Assembly (NCBI GenBank): GCA_018828385.1
Contig: JAHJVE010000014.1
Span: 1-64,000 of the forward strand
DNA: 64,000 nt
DNA from: Gammaproteobacteria bacterium
GTDB lineage: Bacteria; Pseudomonadota; Gammaproteobacteria; Burkholderiales; Rhodocyclaceae
Direction: 5' to 3'
Positions 1 through 9,207 of this stretch are shown here, one piece after another (the first letter of the stretch is position 1; every line of letters begins with the position of its first letter). The notes under the pieces are model-generated. The model saw only the letters and a list, made by a program, of their open reading frames with translations, was not told the origin of the DNA and did not search any database. A program made the position numbers and the translations under genes.

Positions 1-270
1 CCGACCGGGGCGACGGGAGCCACGATGTTTGAAACGACGACCAAAACCTTTCGCACTCTTGACCGTCCCTCGTCACCAGATGGTCGAGATCCCGCACCGC
101 AGTCGTTATCGTGCTAAACAGACTTAACTTAGCGCCATTCGTGACGGTCCACCATTGGGGAAGTCCACGATAGCGGGGCAAGCGGTTTGGCCGGCATGAT
201 ACGATTAGCTTTCGGTCGGCGACAACAAGCGGACGAAATAAATCGCAGTTCCTGTCACTTGCTCGCGGCA
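1..270. other. Non-coding left edge downstream of sspD
   Basis: I see no convincing gene, RNA or repeat here. It lies downstream of the minus-strand ssp operon, so a following gene such as sspE would start to the left of the window. Confidence 0.5.
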
Positions 271-1113
271 TTACTTGTGACAGGTCACGCAGGAGCCATT
301 ACCTTCGTCTTCACCATAGACATCGTCGATGTCTTCTGGGCATGAGCGGATTGGGCGCAGCGGGTTGATCGGGATCACGGCGCGGGCGCGCTCCCTGCGC
401 TTCTCAAAGTCAGCCACGATTTGGGCGACCCGCTCGGGCTGCTCTAACTCGGCAAGCGATTCGCCCGAAGACCAAGTGAACGGAGAGCCGTGCTCCAAGG
501 CGTCTTTCTCCAAGTCCTTGGCTTCTTTGAACTTGTCGGGGTGCCGTTCTTTGAGGCGGACCCATTCGATCTTCTGTTGGAAGAAGCAGAAGGTGCAACC
601 GCTGCGCGAGCGCCACTCGTAATACCTGGGGTATCCCACTCCCGAGGATTCGAGGATGTCCATTACGCCGGCCTTGTCGATGCCTGCCGCGCGAAACGGC
701 AGGAGCACGCTGAGGTTGTTTTGTTTGGATGAGTAGCCCTCGCGATAGTCCTCGTCGGCTCTAATGGCAACGTAGGAGATGACCTTATCGCCAGCCTTGA
801 TCATTGGGTTAACCCATTGTTCAAATGGCTTCAACTTGAGCATCCGCGTGCACCATCTTGTCTGGGCTGATGGTAGGTAGTGGTTGTATTCGCGTAGCCA
901 GAAGCGGAAGTCGCGTCGCGGATTGAGCCGTGCGATGGGCTTGCCGAGGTAGCCCTCAAGGCGGCCGAGGAACTCATAGACTTCCGGCAACTCCTCGCCT
1001 GTGTCGGTGAAAAAATATTCGATGTTGAGCTCGGGATGGACCTGTCGCATATGCACGGCCAGCGCCGCGCTGTCCTTCCCCCCCGAGACTCCGAGAACGT
1101 GGCGTTCAGCCAT
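271..1113 (-). CDS. sspD: SspD-like ATP pyrophosphatase (PAPS reductase family), DNA phosphorothioation
   Basis: A 280-residue protein. It opens with a P-loop of the PP-ATPase type, SGGKDS at residues 10-15, followed by the TDTGEELPEVYEF segment typical of PAPS-reductase/DndC/SspD proteins. Cysteine pairs occur at SGCTFCFF and at the C-terminus (SCVTCHK), plausible metal or Fe-S ligands. In Ssp systems SspD activates the DNA backbone with ATP so that sulphur from a cysteine desulfurase can replace a non-bridging oxygen. The start is the ATG at 1113; an upstream in-frame extension inside sspC lacks family similarity. It overlaps the sspC stop by 8 nt, so the genes are translationally coupled. 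The assignment rests on family plus neighbours; alone it could be any PAPS-reductase-like protein. Confidence 0.8.
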   Translation of the reverse strand: MAERHVLGVSGGKDSAALAVHMRQVHPELNIEYFFTDTGEELPEVYEFLGRLEGYLGKPIARLNPRRDFRFWLREYNHYLPSAQTRWCTRMLKLKPFEQWVNPMIKAGDKVISYVAIRADEDYREGYSSKQNNLSVLLPFRAAGIDKAGVMDILESSGVGYPRYYEWRSRSGCTFCFFQQKIEWVRLKERHPDKFKEAKDLEKDALEHGSPFTWSSGESLAELEQPERVAQIVADFEKRRERARAVIPINPLRPIRSCPEDIDDVYGEDEGNGSCVTCHK

Positions 1114-4100
1114 GGTTTTTCTCCTCGTCGGCGGCCAGTCGCATGCCCGTTTTGGCAAGGATGGCGAGCAAAACATCGGTGCTCAGCCCTTGCTTTCTGA
1201 GTTGGCTAGCGAGCTCATCCGCCTTCGACTCCACTGCCTGGAGGTGCCGGTCGGTGATGTCGAAGGAACGCGAAATCATCTTGGCACCGGTGCCCGCGCC
1301 AATGACCACCGCGAATGCCTCGCAGTTGGGCTTGCGGCCCTTGACCGAGACGAACGCTTCGGCCTGCCTGAATCGCAGGGCGACTTTGGATATCTCGAGC
1401 GTGGCTGCGTCGATATCGCGGTCGGTCCAGTCGCGAGGGGGCTTGTCGGCAGCTAAGCTTAGGATGCCTTCAATGCTAGTAATACTGCCGTCGTGCTTGG
1501 CCAGACGAGTTGCGAAGGAGTCCTGCCTGAGGTCGCCTGTAATGCCCGCGACGGCCTCAGCCCGAGCCCGCAGGCGGTCGAGCTGATCCGGTGGAGCATC
1601 GAGGGCCGCGAGCATTCCTGAATCCACGCTTCTGAGCATGGTTTCGTAGGCACCGGCCAATTCGGCAATGGGGTTGCGCAGCGCTTGCACATAGGCGTCG
1701 CCGTCGCTTGTGTCCAGCAAAGCCACTAAATCGACGAACAAAACCTTGTGGGGATCGCTCGCTTTAAGCAGCGTGTCGCGGATAGCTCTGGCCCCGTCGC
1801 TGAGTTGGTGGGTGCGCTGGGTCCACACTGGGAGGTTGAACACCAAGGCGACAAGGCCACGGGCGGCTTCCAGCGGGTCACGCGCCTCGGCGGCGTGTCC
1901 CACTTCGGCCAGGATGTTGGCAATGCCGCCGAGGATTCGGGCCTTCTCCTCGTCAATGACCACCCAGCGCAGCGAGAAGCGGCTCGCATCTTGGAGGTAT
2001 TCGTCGATGTCGGCGTCGGTCAGGCGCGGGATGAACATCCCATCCTTGTAGACAGCGACATTTGATTGATGGGCCAGCAGGAACGCGGCGAGGATCACCG
2101 GCTGGATGCCTGCCTTCACGCCAAAGGGCGGGGCGGACCATAGTTTGAGGATGTCGGACGCGTTCACCCGTGAGGACGAGTCAACAAACAAATCGCGAGT
2201 TGCCTGCCAGATGTCGCCGAAACGGGTTTCGCTTTTGTCGGGCGCCATGAAGCGCCAATGCCCATCACTGACCTCGCGATGAAGCCCGGTGCTGCGCAGT
2301 AATGTCTCGTAGAGGCCGCGCTCAGCGGGGAATCCTTCGATTCCTAAATTCTCCACTGCTTCATGCGTCAACATCCGGTGCAGTAGATCACGGCGTGCCT
2401 TGACGCTGTTGCTCGACACGCTGTCGCGGTTGACCAACTCACTCCATACCAGCGGCGCGCTGGAATAGAGATCGCCTGCAAGATCAGAAGCTATCGGTGA
2501 GAGCCTTGCTCCGGCCTCGACGGGCTCATTGCTACCGTCAAACCATTGTGCGTTGGTCATCGCGGCCTGGAGCTGTTCTTCGAGGTTGGCCTTTACGGCC
2601 GCCAAGCGCGCGTGAACTTCGCGACGCGCAACGGCATCCCCTTGAAGTTCGTGGCGATCCTTTACCGTTTCGAGCGCCACTAGCTCAGCGCCTAGCTCTT
2701 CGATACGGGCATGGTTGCGAGGAATGCCGACAAGTACCGGCCAAGGGCTTCGCCGAGAGCTTTCTCGTGCCCTGCGCTGCGCAACTTTTGGGCTCAGGCC
2801 GCGCTCAGGAAGGGCCAGAGCAAAGAGGCCGAATTCCCCTTTCGCTGGAACGTAATTTTCGGCGAGGCGTTCGGCCTCGTCGAGTTGGCTAAGTGAGATG
2901 CTCATCCATCGCATCGTGCCGGTCTCGTGGTAATGACGCTTTGCCACGACCGGATGCAGGCCCATTAACTGCGCGAGGTAGTTGTAATCGACGCCCGACG
3001 ACGTGGCCAAGGTCTTTGTGATGGCTGCGTCGATATCGAAGTCGCTGCCTTCGAAGACTGACCAAGCGCCGATGTGTTTCTTGAAGAGAATCACGCGCAG
3101 GCGGGCAAGCTCTTCAAGCCCCTTCTCAATCTCGGTGATGGGATGTGAGTAGAAAATGGCGCCTAAGACGGCGGTATCGGCAGCAAGCCCGGAGCCGTTG
3201 CGGAACAAGTCGATGATAGCGACGTTCTTGATTAGCTCGACGAGGAAGGGATTGCCAGCCTTGGCCTCAGTACGCTCGATGGCCTCGACGGCTTGCGACC
3301 AACGATGGCCATCGGGTGATGCGAGTATCGCGGGCTCAAGGTTTGACCGAAGGTAGTCCCAGTAGTTGTCTGGGCGATACCAGCTAGTTGATTCTATTGG
3401 GGTCGTGTGAAGGTAGGAGCGGAATCCATGTGGCTCTACAGACGCCAGAAAACCAAAGGTGCTGCGTTCGTTCTGGCCGAACTGCCGCTTGGAGATAGGT
3501 CCGAGCAACGCGGCCATAGCTGGATGTAACGGCCAGCATGTCTCGAGAGCTTCAGCAAACTTTCCTCCCACTGCTGGGCGTCGAGAACGTATGGACTCCG
3601 CAATAGCCCTGGACGCATCTCGCATCAAGGTCGGACGCCGCTTGGCTTCGATGGCTCGGCCAATCAACTCCACGACTTCATCGCTTGCAGCAACGAAAGG
3701 CAAGTCAACATAGCGACCCTGGACTTTAGCCCAGTCATCCCGCGTATCAGTACCTAGTCGCGCGCCATATTGTGCAAAAGATTGATGCAACACACCAACT
3801 ACCACTAACTTGCCATTGGCGCGCGCGGCGGCTTCGGCCAGTTCTTGGAAGAAGTACACATCGTCGCCGTGCCCCAATGCGGAGCCTTCGAGGAACTTGC
3901 CCATCTCGTCGAGGATTACCAAGACGCCATCCTGAGTCTGATCCTCGGCGGTTTGGCACAGCTCATTTATGAGGCTGGTGGGCGACACTTTGCGGTGATC
4001 GGTGCCTTTGCCCTTCGCTTTGCGAAGCGCTGCATTAAGCTCTGCTACTACACTGGAACGCTTACCTACTACGGGCACAATCAGCCAGCCGTTGCGGGTG

Positions 4101-4432
4101 GGAAACGCCTTGTCGAAATTGGGCATAGCCCCAAGATTGAGGGCGTTTCGTGCGTTCGTGCGCTGTGTTTTGTCTGGGTGTAATGCGCTCGCGAGCGCGA
4201 CAGCAAGTGAGGACTTCCCGCCACCGAAAGGCCCTGTCCAGGTGAACGAGCGTTGGTTGGTCTCCGTAAGCTGCCGGGCCATGTTTTCCAATATGGCGGT
4301 AGCGGTTGCGTGACAGATATACCCCGTCAATGCGTCAAGGCGGCCCAAGTCCGCATCGACCCGAATCGACCGTTGGTAATGACGGGAAATTTGGACGAAG
4401 TCTGAGAGCATTTCGCCTTGATCTTTAGTCAT
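1106..4432 (-). CDS. sspC: SspC-like large P-loop ATPase of phosphorothioation defence
   Basis: An 1108-residue protein with an N-terminal ATPase domain. Walker A is GPFGGGKSS at residues 67-75 and Walker B is LVILDE at 171-176, followed by a sensor-like VVVGVLHQSF segment. The remaining 700 or so residues have no motif I recognise. The size, P-loop and position between a DUF4007 gene and a PAPS-reductase-like gene match SspC, the ATPase that works with SspB and SspD. It overlaps sspB by 8 nt at its start and sspD by 8 nt at its end. BREX or other conflict-system ATPases share this architecture, but the flanking genes favour Ssp. Confidence 0.75.
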   Translation of the reverse strand: MTKDQGEMLSDFVQISRHYQRSIRVDADLGRLDALTGYICHATATAILENMARQLTETNQRSFTWTGPFGGGKSSLAVALASALHPDKTQRTNARNALNLGAMPNFDKAFPTRNGWLIVPVVGKRSSVVAELNAALRKAKGKGTDHRKVSPTSLINELCQTAEDQTQDGVLVILDEMGKFLEGSALGHGDDVYFFQELAEAAARANGKLVVVGVLHQSFAQYGARLGTDTRDDWAKVQGRYVDLPFVAASDEVVELIGRAIEAKRRPTLMRDASRAIAESIRSRRPAVGGKFAEALETCWPLHPAMAALLGPISKRQFGQNERSTFGFLASVEPHGFRSYLHTTPIESTSWYRPDNYWDYLRSNLEPAILASPDGHRWSQAVEAIERTEAKAGNPFLVELIKNVAIIDLFRNGSGLAADTAVLGAIFYSHPITEIEKGLEELARLRVILFKKHIGAWSVFEGSDFDIDAAITKTLATSSGVDYNYLAQLMGLHPVVAKRHYHETGTMRWMSISLSQLDEAERLAENYVPAKGEFGLFALALPERGLSPKVAQRRARESSRRSPWPVLVGIPRNHARIEELGAELVALETVKDRHELQGDAVARREVHARLAAVKANLEEQLQAAMTNAQWFDGSNEPVEAGARLSPIASDLAGDLYSSAPLVWSELVNRDSVSSNSVKARRDLLHRMLTHEAVENLGIEGFPAERGLYETLLRSTGLHREVSDGHWRFMAPDKSETRFGDIWQATRDLFVDSSSRVNASDILKLWSAPPFGVKAGIQPVILAAFLLAHQSNVAVYKDGMFIPRLTDADIDEYLQDASRFSLRWVVIDEEKARILGGIANILAEVGHAAEARDPLEAARGLVALVFNLPVWTQRTHQLSDGARAIRDTLLKASDPHKVLFVDLVALLDTSDGDAYVQALRNPIAELAGAYETMLRSVDSGMLAALDAPPDQLDRLRARAEAVAGITGDLRQDSFATRLAKHDGSITSIEGILSLAADKPPRDWTDRDIDAATLEISKVALRFRQAEAFVSVKGRKPNCEAFAVVIGAGTGAKMISRSFDITDRHLQAVESKADELASQLRKQGLSTDVLLAILAKTGMRLAADEEKNHG

Positions 4433-5354
4433 AAGCTCGCCGAATCATTTCTCTGCGCAAGTCGCTCGAATCCCCTGCTTTCTTGTGCAATTGGCGCAAG
4501 CCAGCGGTATCTGTCCACGCTAGAAAGCCTTCTGTGAGATCACTCAAACCCATGAGGCGGTCCGCCACAGAATCCTCATCAAGTTTGAACACTCGCCCCG
4601 GGGCCCCCTCTCCATACGCAATCGTCTCGAATGCCATTGAACTTAGGTCTTTGGCTGAGCTGTCCCAATAGTCGAGCAGTGCGTATGCAAATAGACCGTC
4701 GTGCAGTGTCGCCTTGGGGCCCCTGCGGAAAGCATATTGACCCTTATGGACCTCTTGAAGCAGACCAAGCTCGCCAAGCAGCGGTTCAGCGAAGTCTTCG
4801 GGCGACCCTCCGGCGAAACGAGGCGCGTAACTTCGAAGACAAGTCTCCAAGTCTCTTGAAAGCGTAGAAGTGGACAGCTTGCGCTTCGGGTCAAGCTTGC
4901 GAGCAAAGTCCTCCAACGGGACTTCGAGCTCTTGACGCGTAAACGTTGGAGCCGTCACATTGTTGAAAAGCCAGCGCCACGTAGTGGCGCGGTTGCCCTT
5001 GCCCGCAAGCCACCAATGCGCATACCAAGCAGTACTTGGGTTCTCTGCGTATGGATCCAAGCCGCCATCACTCAATATATCTCCGGCGATCGGAGATATT
5101 TCAAAAAATGAAGGGTTGTCGGGAGATTCGCGCAAAACATCGCACGCTAACGCCCAATGGCGGATAGAACTGACCATGTTTTTGCCAACTCCAAACGAGG
5201 CAATGGCTTTTTCGTCTGTAAAAGTGGCTTTAAGCACCCGCCCCCCACCAATCGCTTGATCGAAGGCCTTCTTTAGCCACATCTGACGCAGCGGGAACGT
5301 CTCATGCCCCGAAAAATGGACGGAGGCTCTGCGGTTAACTAAAATTTTCATCAT
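4425..5354 (-). CDS. sspB: DUF4007 protein, SspB-like DNA nickase of phosphorothioation system
   Basis: A 309-residue protein whose N-terminus has the DUF4007 hallmark FSGHETFPLRQMWLKKAFD. DUF4007 proteins beside an SspC-type ATPase and an SspD-type sulphur-transfer protein correspond to SspB, reported to nick DNA during single-strand phosphorothioation. Two ATGs lie back to back (5354 and 5351), and either may be the start. It is the first gene of the operon; its stop overlaps the sspC start by 8 nt. A LexA-box-like palindrome lies about 110 bp upstream. Neither a cysteine desulfurase (sspA) nor the nuclease effector sspE is visible in the window. A housekeeping IscS could supply sulphur. 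Confidence 0.75.
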   Translation of the reverse strand: MMKILVNRRASVHFSGHETFPLRQMWLKKAFDQAIGGGRVLKATFTDEKAIASFGVGKNMVSSIRHWALACDVLRESPDNPSFFEISPIAGDILSDGGLDPYAENPSTAWYAHWWLAGKGNRATTWRWLFNNVTAPTFTRQELEVPLEDFARKLDPKRKLSTSTLSRDLETCLRSYAPRFAGGSPEDFAEPLLGELGLLQEVHKGQYAFRRGPKATLHDGLFAYALLDYWDSSAKDLSSMAFETIAYGEGAPGRVFKLDEDSVADRLMGLSDLTEGFLAWTDTAGLRQLHKKAGDSSDLRREMIRRAYD

Positions 5355-5902
5355 ACTATTTTAGCGCCTGAATGATGAACTGGCGAGTTCCTCCAGTTCG
5401 AGAGGGAAGCGTAAGCTTAAAAATTAGCCCACAGAGGAGCGATGTCTCCACATTAGCAGCTTAAGCTGTATGTTTATACAGTTATGTATTGTAGGCGCCT
5501 CCGACCACGCATGGCTCGTTCTGGGAAATCCCCGGAAGGTTTTTGGCATTTCTCACCATGAATAGATCAACGTCGCCCCAAGCACTAAGCCCGTTGGTGC
5601 GATGTCTGTACGTGCGAATAACAGCAGCCTGTGGTGAATTTCGGTTCATCGTCTGCTTCGGGCCGCAGTGCCGTCACCGGACCCTCCTTGTCAAACATCG
5701 TCTCGGTGATGATGACTAGCTGTCAACTAAAACACGAATGTCATTAACAGTAACGTTTCTAGCTGCCTATCGACCTATTCCCTGACAGCGAAATCCCCCT
5801 CACAAGCCGCTCATTCCCGGGAGACGTGATAGCCGGGAGCGCTTACTCTTCGGTCATACGCTCATACGAGCAATACTCCGCCACTGAATCGAGGTAAGCA
5901 GC
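5355..5902. other. 548-bp intergenic region between divergent ssp operon and conjugation locus
   Basis: I find no convincing gene. It contains the leader of sspB, a perfect-arm palindrome at 5466-5481 and a possible minus-strand -10 box at 5488-5493. Shorter inverted repeats occur too, for example AGCTTAA at 5414-5420 with TTAAGCT at 5461-5467. A promoter for the plus-strand conjugation genes should be here or before 6591, but I cannot place it. Confidence 0.4.
5466..5481. promoter_or_regulatory. LexA (SOS) box-like palindrome upstream of sspB
   Basis: The 16-mer CTGTATGTTTATACAG fits CTG-N10-CAG, the LexA operator form used by gamma- and betaproteobacteria. It lies 112 bp before sspB and directly downstream (on the minus strand) of a TACAAT -10-like hexamer at 5493-5488, where a bound repressor would block transcription. 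Binding by LexA is an inference. Confidence 0.45.
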
Positions 5903-6400
5903 ATGTTCATCGCCACACCGACGACTCGCCAGCGCCACGCCGTGTCCAACTCGGCGGCGAATGAAACTCACGATGTCATCGAGACGCGCCTGTGGCTTGA
6001 GGAGCACGACTGGCTCTACCGCCTGCTGCGCAGCGCAGACAATGTGTCGCCGACCTTCCGCTTTCCCGATCTCATCAGTGCCAGCGTCTCGCTGCTTTTC
6101 GCGCATTCCGATGCCGCCACTCGCATTTTCCGGTTCCTCGGGACCGAGCTTGTCCTTCGCTCGCCCGACACACCGCGCCGCCGCGAATCAATGTGGCGGC
6201 ATCAATACTGGTTACTGTTGGACCTTCAACGTTCGCCCGCTAACCGCCACCCCAACCCCAAGTTCCAACTGGACCAGTTAACCACGGCCTGCGTCGCCCT
6301 GTGCCGGGCAGAGGATGGCTCGGGCACTGCCATCCTGCGGCAGGCACGCCGCAACATGGCGGAACGTTCCCATCACGGACAGGATGCGCCGCCCGGCTAA
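5903..6400 (+). CDS. Hypothetical protein at start of conjugation locus
   Basis: A 165-residue soluble-looking protein with no signal peptide or membrane segment that I can see. I do not recognise the family. A ribosome-binding site GAGGTAAG sits four bases before the ATG, and GC-rich codon use resembles the downstream tra genes, which supports coding. The C-terminal part is basic and polar (RQARRNMAERSHH). It is the first plus-strand gene before the conjugation cluster, with a 190-bp gap to the next gene. A regulatory or accessory role is possible but unsupported. Confidence 0.5.
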   Translation: MFIATPTTRQRHAVSNSAANETHDVIETRLWLEEHDWLYRLLRSADNVSPTFRFPDLISASVSLLFAHSDAATRIFRFLGTELVLRSPDTPRRRESMWRHQYWLLLDLQRSPANRHPNPKFQLDQLTTACVALCRAEDGSGTAILRQARRNMAERSHHGQDAPPG

Positions 6401-6590
6401 GACTGTTATCGCCACGATGTACCCGTTAGCACCACCCACCCGCTCCTGACCTACTCGCTCACCGTCACCTTGCCCGGCTAGACACCGGACGTACCCGAAC
6501 CCGACCCTGACCGTCCGCGCACCGCCGACGGCCCAGACCTCGCTGCCCGCCCCCCGGTGGGTCGTTCCGGTTTCGTTGGAGAGGTGACTG

Positions 6591-7130
6591 ATGCGTCTGC
6601 CGCTGTACTTTGCTGGTCTGGCTGCCCTGGCCGTCCTGGCGACCGCGCCCACCTGGGCGCGGGCCTGCTGGGAGGACGCTGCCCAGCGCTACGGCATCTC
6701 GGCCGACCTACTCTATGCCGTTGCCCGGGTCGAATCGAACCTGAACCCCCAAGCAGTCAACCGCTCGCACCTCCAGCGCACCGGGTCCTACGACATCGGC
6801 CTCATGCAGATCAACAGCGGCCACCTGCGGACACTGTCCCGTCACGGCATCAAGGAAGCCGATCTCTTTGATCCCTGCACCAATATCCGGGTCGGCGCCT
6901 GGCTGCTGGCCGACAGTTTTTCTCGGCGGGGAGCGACGTGGGATGCCGTCGGCGCCTACAACGCGGCCTGCTCGCAACTCAAGGGGCAGAACTGCATCGA
7001 GGCCCGCGTCCAATACGCTTGGCGGGTGTACCGTCAGTTACCCGCACAACGCAACGCGCCGTTGGGCAAGCACTTGGTAGCGACTGCGACCACGATTCCC
7101 GCCCTGATGTCGGTGAGGGTCTCGCCATGA
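6591..7130 (+). CDS. Lytic transglycosylase of conjugation system (VirB1/TrbN-like)
   Basis: A 179-residue exported SLT-type muramidase. It has a signal peptide (hydrophobic residues 5-20) ending near ALA-type small residues, then the catalytic region AVARVESNLNP with the likely acid Glu48. The downstream blocks GLMQINSGHL and YNAACS are both typical of the fold. In type IV secretion loci such enzymes open the peptidoglycan to allow assembly of the envelope-spanning channel. The ATG follows the ribosome-binding site GAGAGGTGA. The stop overlaps the start of the OmpA-like gene (ATGA). Confidence 0.88.
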   Translation: MRLPLYFAGLAALAVLATAPTWARACWEDAAQRYGISADLLYAVARVESNLNPQAVNRSHLQRTGSYDIGLMQINSGHLRTLSRHGIKEADLFDPCTNIRVGAWLLADSFSRRGATWDAVGAYNAACSQLKGQNCIEARVQYAWRVYRQLPAQRNAPLGKHLVATATTIPALMSVRVSP

Positions 7131-7804
7131 CAGCTCACGTCCTGCGCCGTGTCACTGCGCTCGGTCTCGTCGCCAGTTGTATAGCCCTCGTATCGTCGTG
7201 CGGCCTGTTTCGCTCGTCGGTGCCGGCCGAGCCCGCAGGCGCGCATGCGGTGGCGCCTCCGCGGTTGGCCCAACTCGACTTCAGCCGTCGAGCCATGTTC
7301 GCGCAGTGCATACCCCCCGCATGCCCCACCCGGACCCCCAAGACGCTCGCCCCGGAAACGCCCAGCCAACCGGTCGGGCGTGAAGCCGCAGTCACCCCGG
7401 CCGAATCCGTCGCCCCCGCACCCTTGGTGCACGACCCTGCGACGGAGGCGGAAAGCTCGCGCACGGTCATCGTGCAGTTTGGCCTGGGCAGCGCCAAGCT
7501 GAGCCCCGCCGCGCGTTCCCAACTGAACGGAGCCATGGGCGACGCTCTCCACGTGCGCCGCATCAAGATCGTCGGCCGCACCGACAGTATCGGGCCGTTG
7601 GCCTTCAATGAATCACTGGCCCTCGCCCGCGCCCTCGCGGTTCGCGACCACCTGCGCAAGACGCATCCGACGCTGGCCGCCACGCTGACGCTGCAGGCGC
7701 GAGGGGCGTGCTGCTTCATCGCCGCCAACGACACCCTGGCCGGTCGCACGCAGAACCGGCGGGCCGAGGTGGTCTTTCAGATGAGCGGCAAGGATATGCC
7801 ATGA
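7127..7804 (+). CDS. OmpA-like peptidoglycan-binding lipoprotein
   Basis: A 225-residue predicted lipoprotein. The signal sequence ends in the lipobox LVSSC, a proline-rich linker follows, and the C-terminal 110 residues are an OmpA-type domain (VQFGLGSAKLSP, GRTDSIGPLAFNESLALARA, NRRAEVVF). The aspartate and arginine of GRTDS and NRRAEV are the residues that usually contact diaminopimelate. The start overlaps the transglycosylase stop by four bases. Together with that enzyme it probably anchors or localises the conjugation apparatus at the cell wall; the precise role is inferred. Confidence 0.8.
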   Translation: MTAHVLRRVTALGLVASCIALVSSCGLFRSSVPAEPAGAHAVAPPRLAQLDFSRRAMFAQCIPPACPTRTPKTLAPETPSQPVGREAAVTPAESVAPAPLVHDPATEAESSRTVIVQFGLGSAKLSPAARSQLNGAMGDALHVRRIKIVGRTDSIGPLAFNESLALARALAVRDHLRKTHPTLAATLTLQARGACCFIAANDTLAGRTQNRRAEVVFQMSGKDMP

Positions 7805-7944
7805 CGCTGCGCCGGTCGCCCGCTCACATCAAAGTCGTTCACCCGTCGAGCGCTCGCGCTCCCACCCGCAGGCGCGTCCGTACGCACACCCGCCTTTCCA
7901 CCCCTATCCGACTTTCAACGCTTCACCCATGCCCGGAGGTTTTC

Positions 7945-8295
7945 ATGAACACTGCAGTCCTTGTTTCTTCCCCCCGCGTCGCCACCCGCAAACCGATGAC
8001 CGTCGCGATGCTGCTGGCGATGATCGTCGTCGGCCTCGGCACCGCTTTTCCCGGCTACGCCCTGGACCTCGTCGCCTTCACCGGCATCACCGGGCCGCTC
8101 ACCTCGGCCCTGACCCAGATCGCCGCGCTCGGACCGGGAATCAAGGCCCTGGTCGGATTCGTCGGTTTCGTGGTCGCGCTCATCTCGCTCTCGGCGCTAC
8201 GCAACTTCGGCCCGGTCCTCTTCTACGTGGGCCTCGCCATCTTCGCCGCCGTGGGTCTCGTGATCGCCGGCGCGATCATGGGCGCGGTGATCTGA
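7945..8295 (+). CDS. traA: TraA-like pilin / small integral membrane subunit
   Basis: A 116-residue protein with a long leader ending near GYALD, then two hydrophobic segments (about residues 65-85 and 90-115) separated by a short basic turn (SALRNFG). This is the arrangement of F-type and other conjugative pilins, and it sits directly before traL as pilin genes often do. A strong ribosome-binding site GGAGGT precedes the ATG at 7945. A longer in-frame reading upstream has no such site and is not used. Sequence conservation among pilins is weak, so the family call depends on topology and context. Confidence 0.7.
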   Translation: MNTAVLVSSPRVATRKPMTVAMLLAMIVVGLGTAFPGYALDLVAFTGITGPLTSALTQIAALGPGIKALVGFVGFVVALISLSALRNFGPVLFYVGLAIFAAVGLVIAGAIMGAVI

Positions 8296-8325
8296 ACTAG
8301 CGGCATCGACACCCAGGAGCCCGAC

Positions 8326-8625
8326 ATGCAAGCGGACACCTATATCCCGCGGCGTCTCGATGACCAATGGAAGATCGGCTTCTGGGATGTCGATGTCGCC
8401 GCGCCGATCCTGTTCATGTTCTTCGTCGGCTACCTGTCCGGCAGCAGGCTGTCCTTCGCCGTCTGCATGGCGATGGGCATCTTCGTCTCGCGCTGGATTT
8501 CGCGCCTCAAGGCGGACAAGCACCCGGCCTTCGCCATCCACTGGCTGTACTGGCATCTACCCGCCAGTCCGATGACCGCCATGCGCGCGACGCCGCCCTC
8601 GCACATCCGCCGCATGGTCGGCTAA
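8326..8625 (+). CDS. traL: TraL-like conjugation membrane protein
   Basis: A 99-residue protein beginning with the YIPRRLDD motif characteristic of the N-terminus of TraL/VirB3-like proteins. Two hydrophobic stretches follow (about residues 28-55). TraL is an inner-membrane component of the type IV secretion system needed for pilus assembly. The ribosome-binding site CAGGAG lies eight bases upstream. It is followed after 15 bp by traE, in the conserved traL-E-K-B order. Confidence 0.9.
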   Translation: MQADTYIPRRLDDQWKIGFWDVDVAAPILFMFFVGYLSGSRLSFAVCMAMGIFVSRWISRLKADKHPAFAIHWLYWHLPASPMTAMRATPPSHIRRMVG

Positions 8626-8640
8626 GCAGGGAGAAAGCCC

Positions 8641-9207
8641 ATGGACTTCGAACGACTCAACGGCGACATCAAGGAGATGCGGCGCCGCAATCGCGGGCTG
8701 GGCCTGGCGGTCGGCGCGCTCGCTGCCGGCCAGATTCTCGCCCTGGTGGTGATCCTCAACCTGCTCGGGACGGTGCGCACCGTGGTCGTACCCCCCTCGC
8801 TCAACAAAACCTTCTGGGTCACCCGCGACCAGGCCAGCAACGAATACCTCGAGCAGATGGGCAGTTTCATCGCCTGGCTGGTGCTCGACGTGACGCCGGC
8901 TTCGATCGACTGGAAGAAGGACATCCTGCTCGGCTACGTCGAGCCCGACCAGTACGGCCCGCTCAGGACACGGCAGGAAGTGGAGGCCGAACGCTTGAAG
9001 CGCATCAACGCCGCCACCGTGTTCGCGCCCCAGCAACTGGTGCCCAGCGAAGAAGGCCAGAGCATCGTCATCCGCGGCCGCCTGCGCACCCTGGTCAACG
9101 GCTTCGAGACCGCCAACGACCTCAAGGCCTATCGGGTCGAGTTCAGCTACGCCGGTGCGCGCATGCATTTGAAGAGTTTCAAGGAGATACCCAATGCCGG
9201 CAACTGA
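8641..9207 (+). CDS. traE: TraE-like conjugation protein (VirB8 functional counterpart)
   Basis: A 188-residue protein with a short cytoplasmic N-terminus, one membrane span (about residues 20-42) and a periplasmic domain containing YLEQMGSFIAWLVLDVTP and GRLRTLVNG. These match the TraE family of F-type systems, which occupies the place of VirB8 in the inner-membrane complex. Its 3' end overlaps traK by 14 nt, so translation is coupled. Confidence 0.9.
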   Translation: MDFERLNGDIKEMRRRNRGLGLAVGALAAGQILALVVILNLLGTVRTVVVPPSLNKTFWVTRDQASNEYLEQMGSFIAWLVLDVTPASIDWKKDILLGYVEPDQYGPLRTRQEVEAERLKRINAATVFAPQQLVPSEEGQSIVIRGRLRTLVNGFETANDLKAYRVEFSYAGARMHLKSFKEIPNAGN

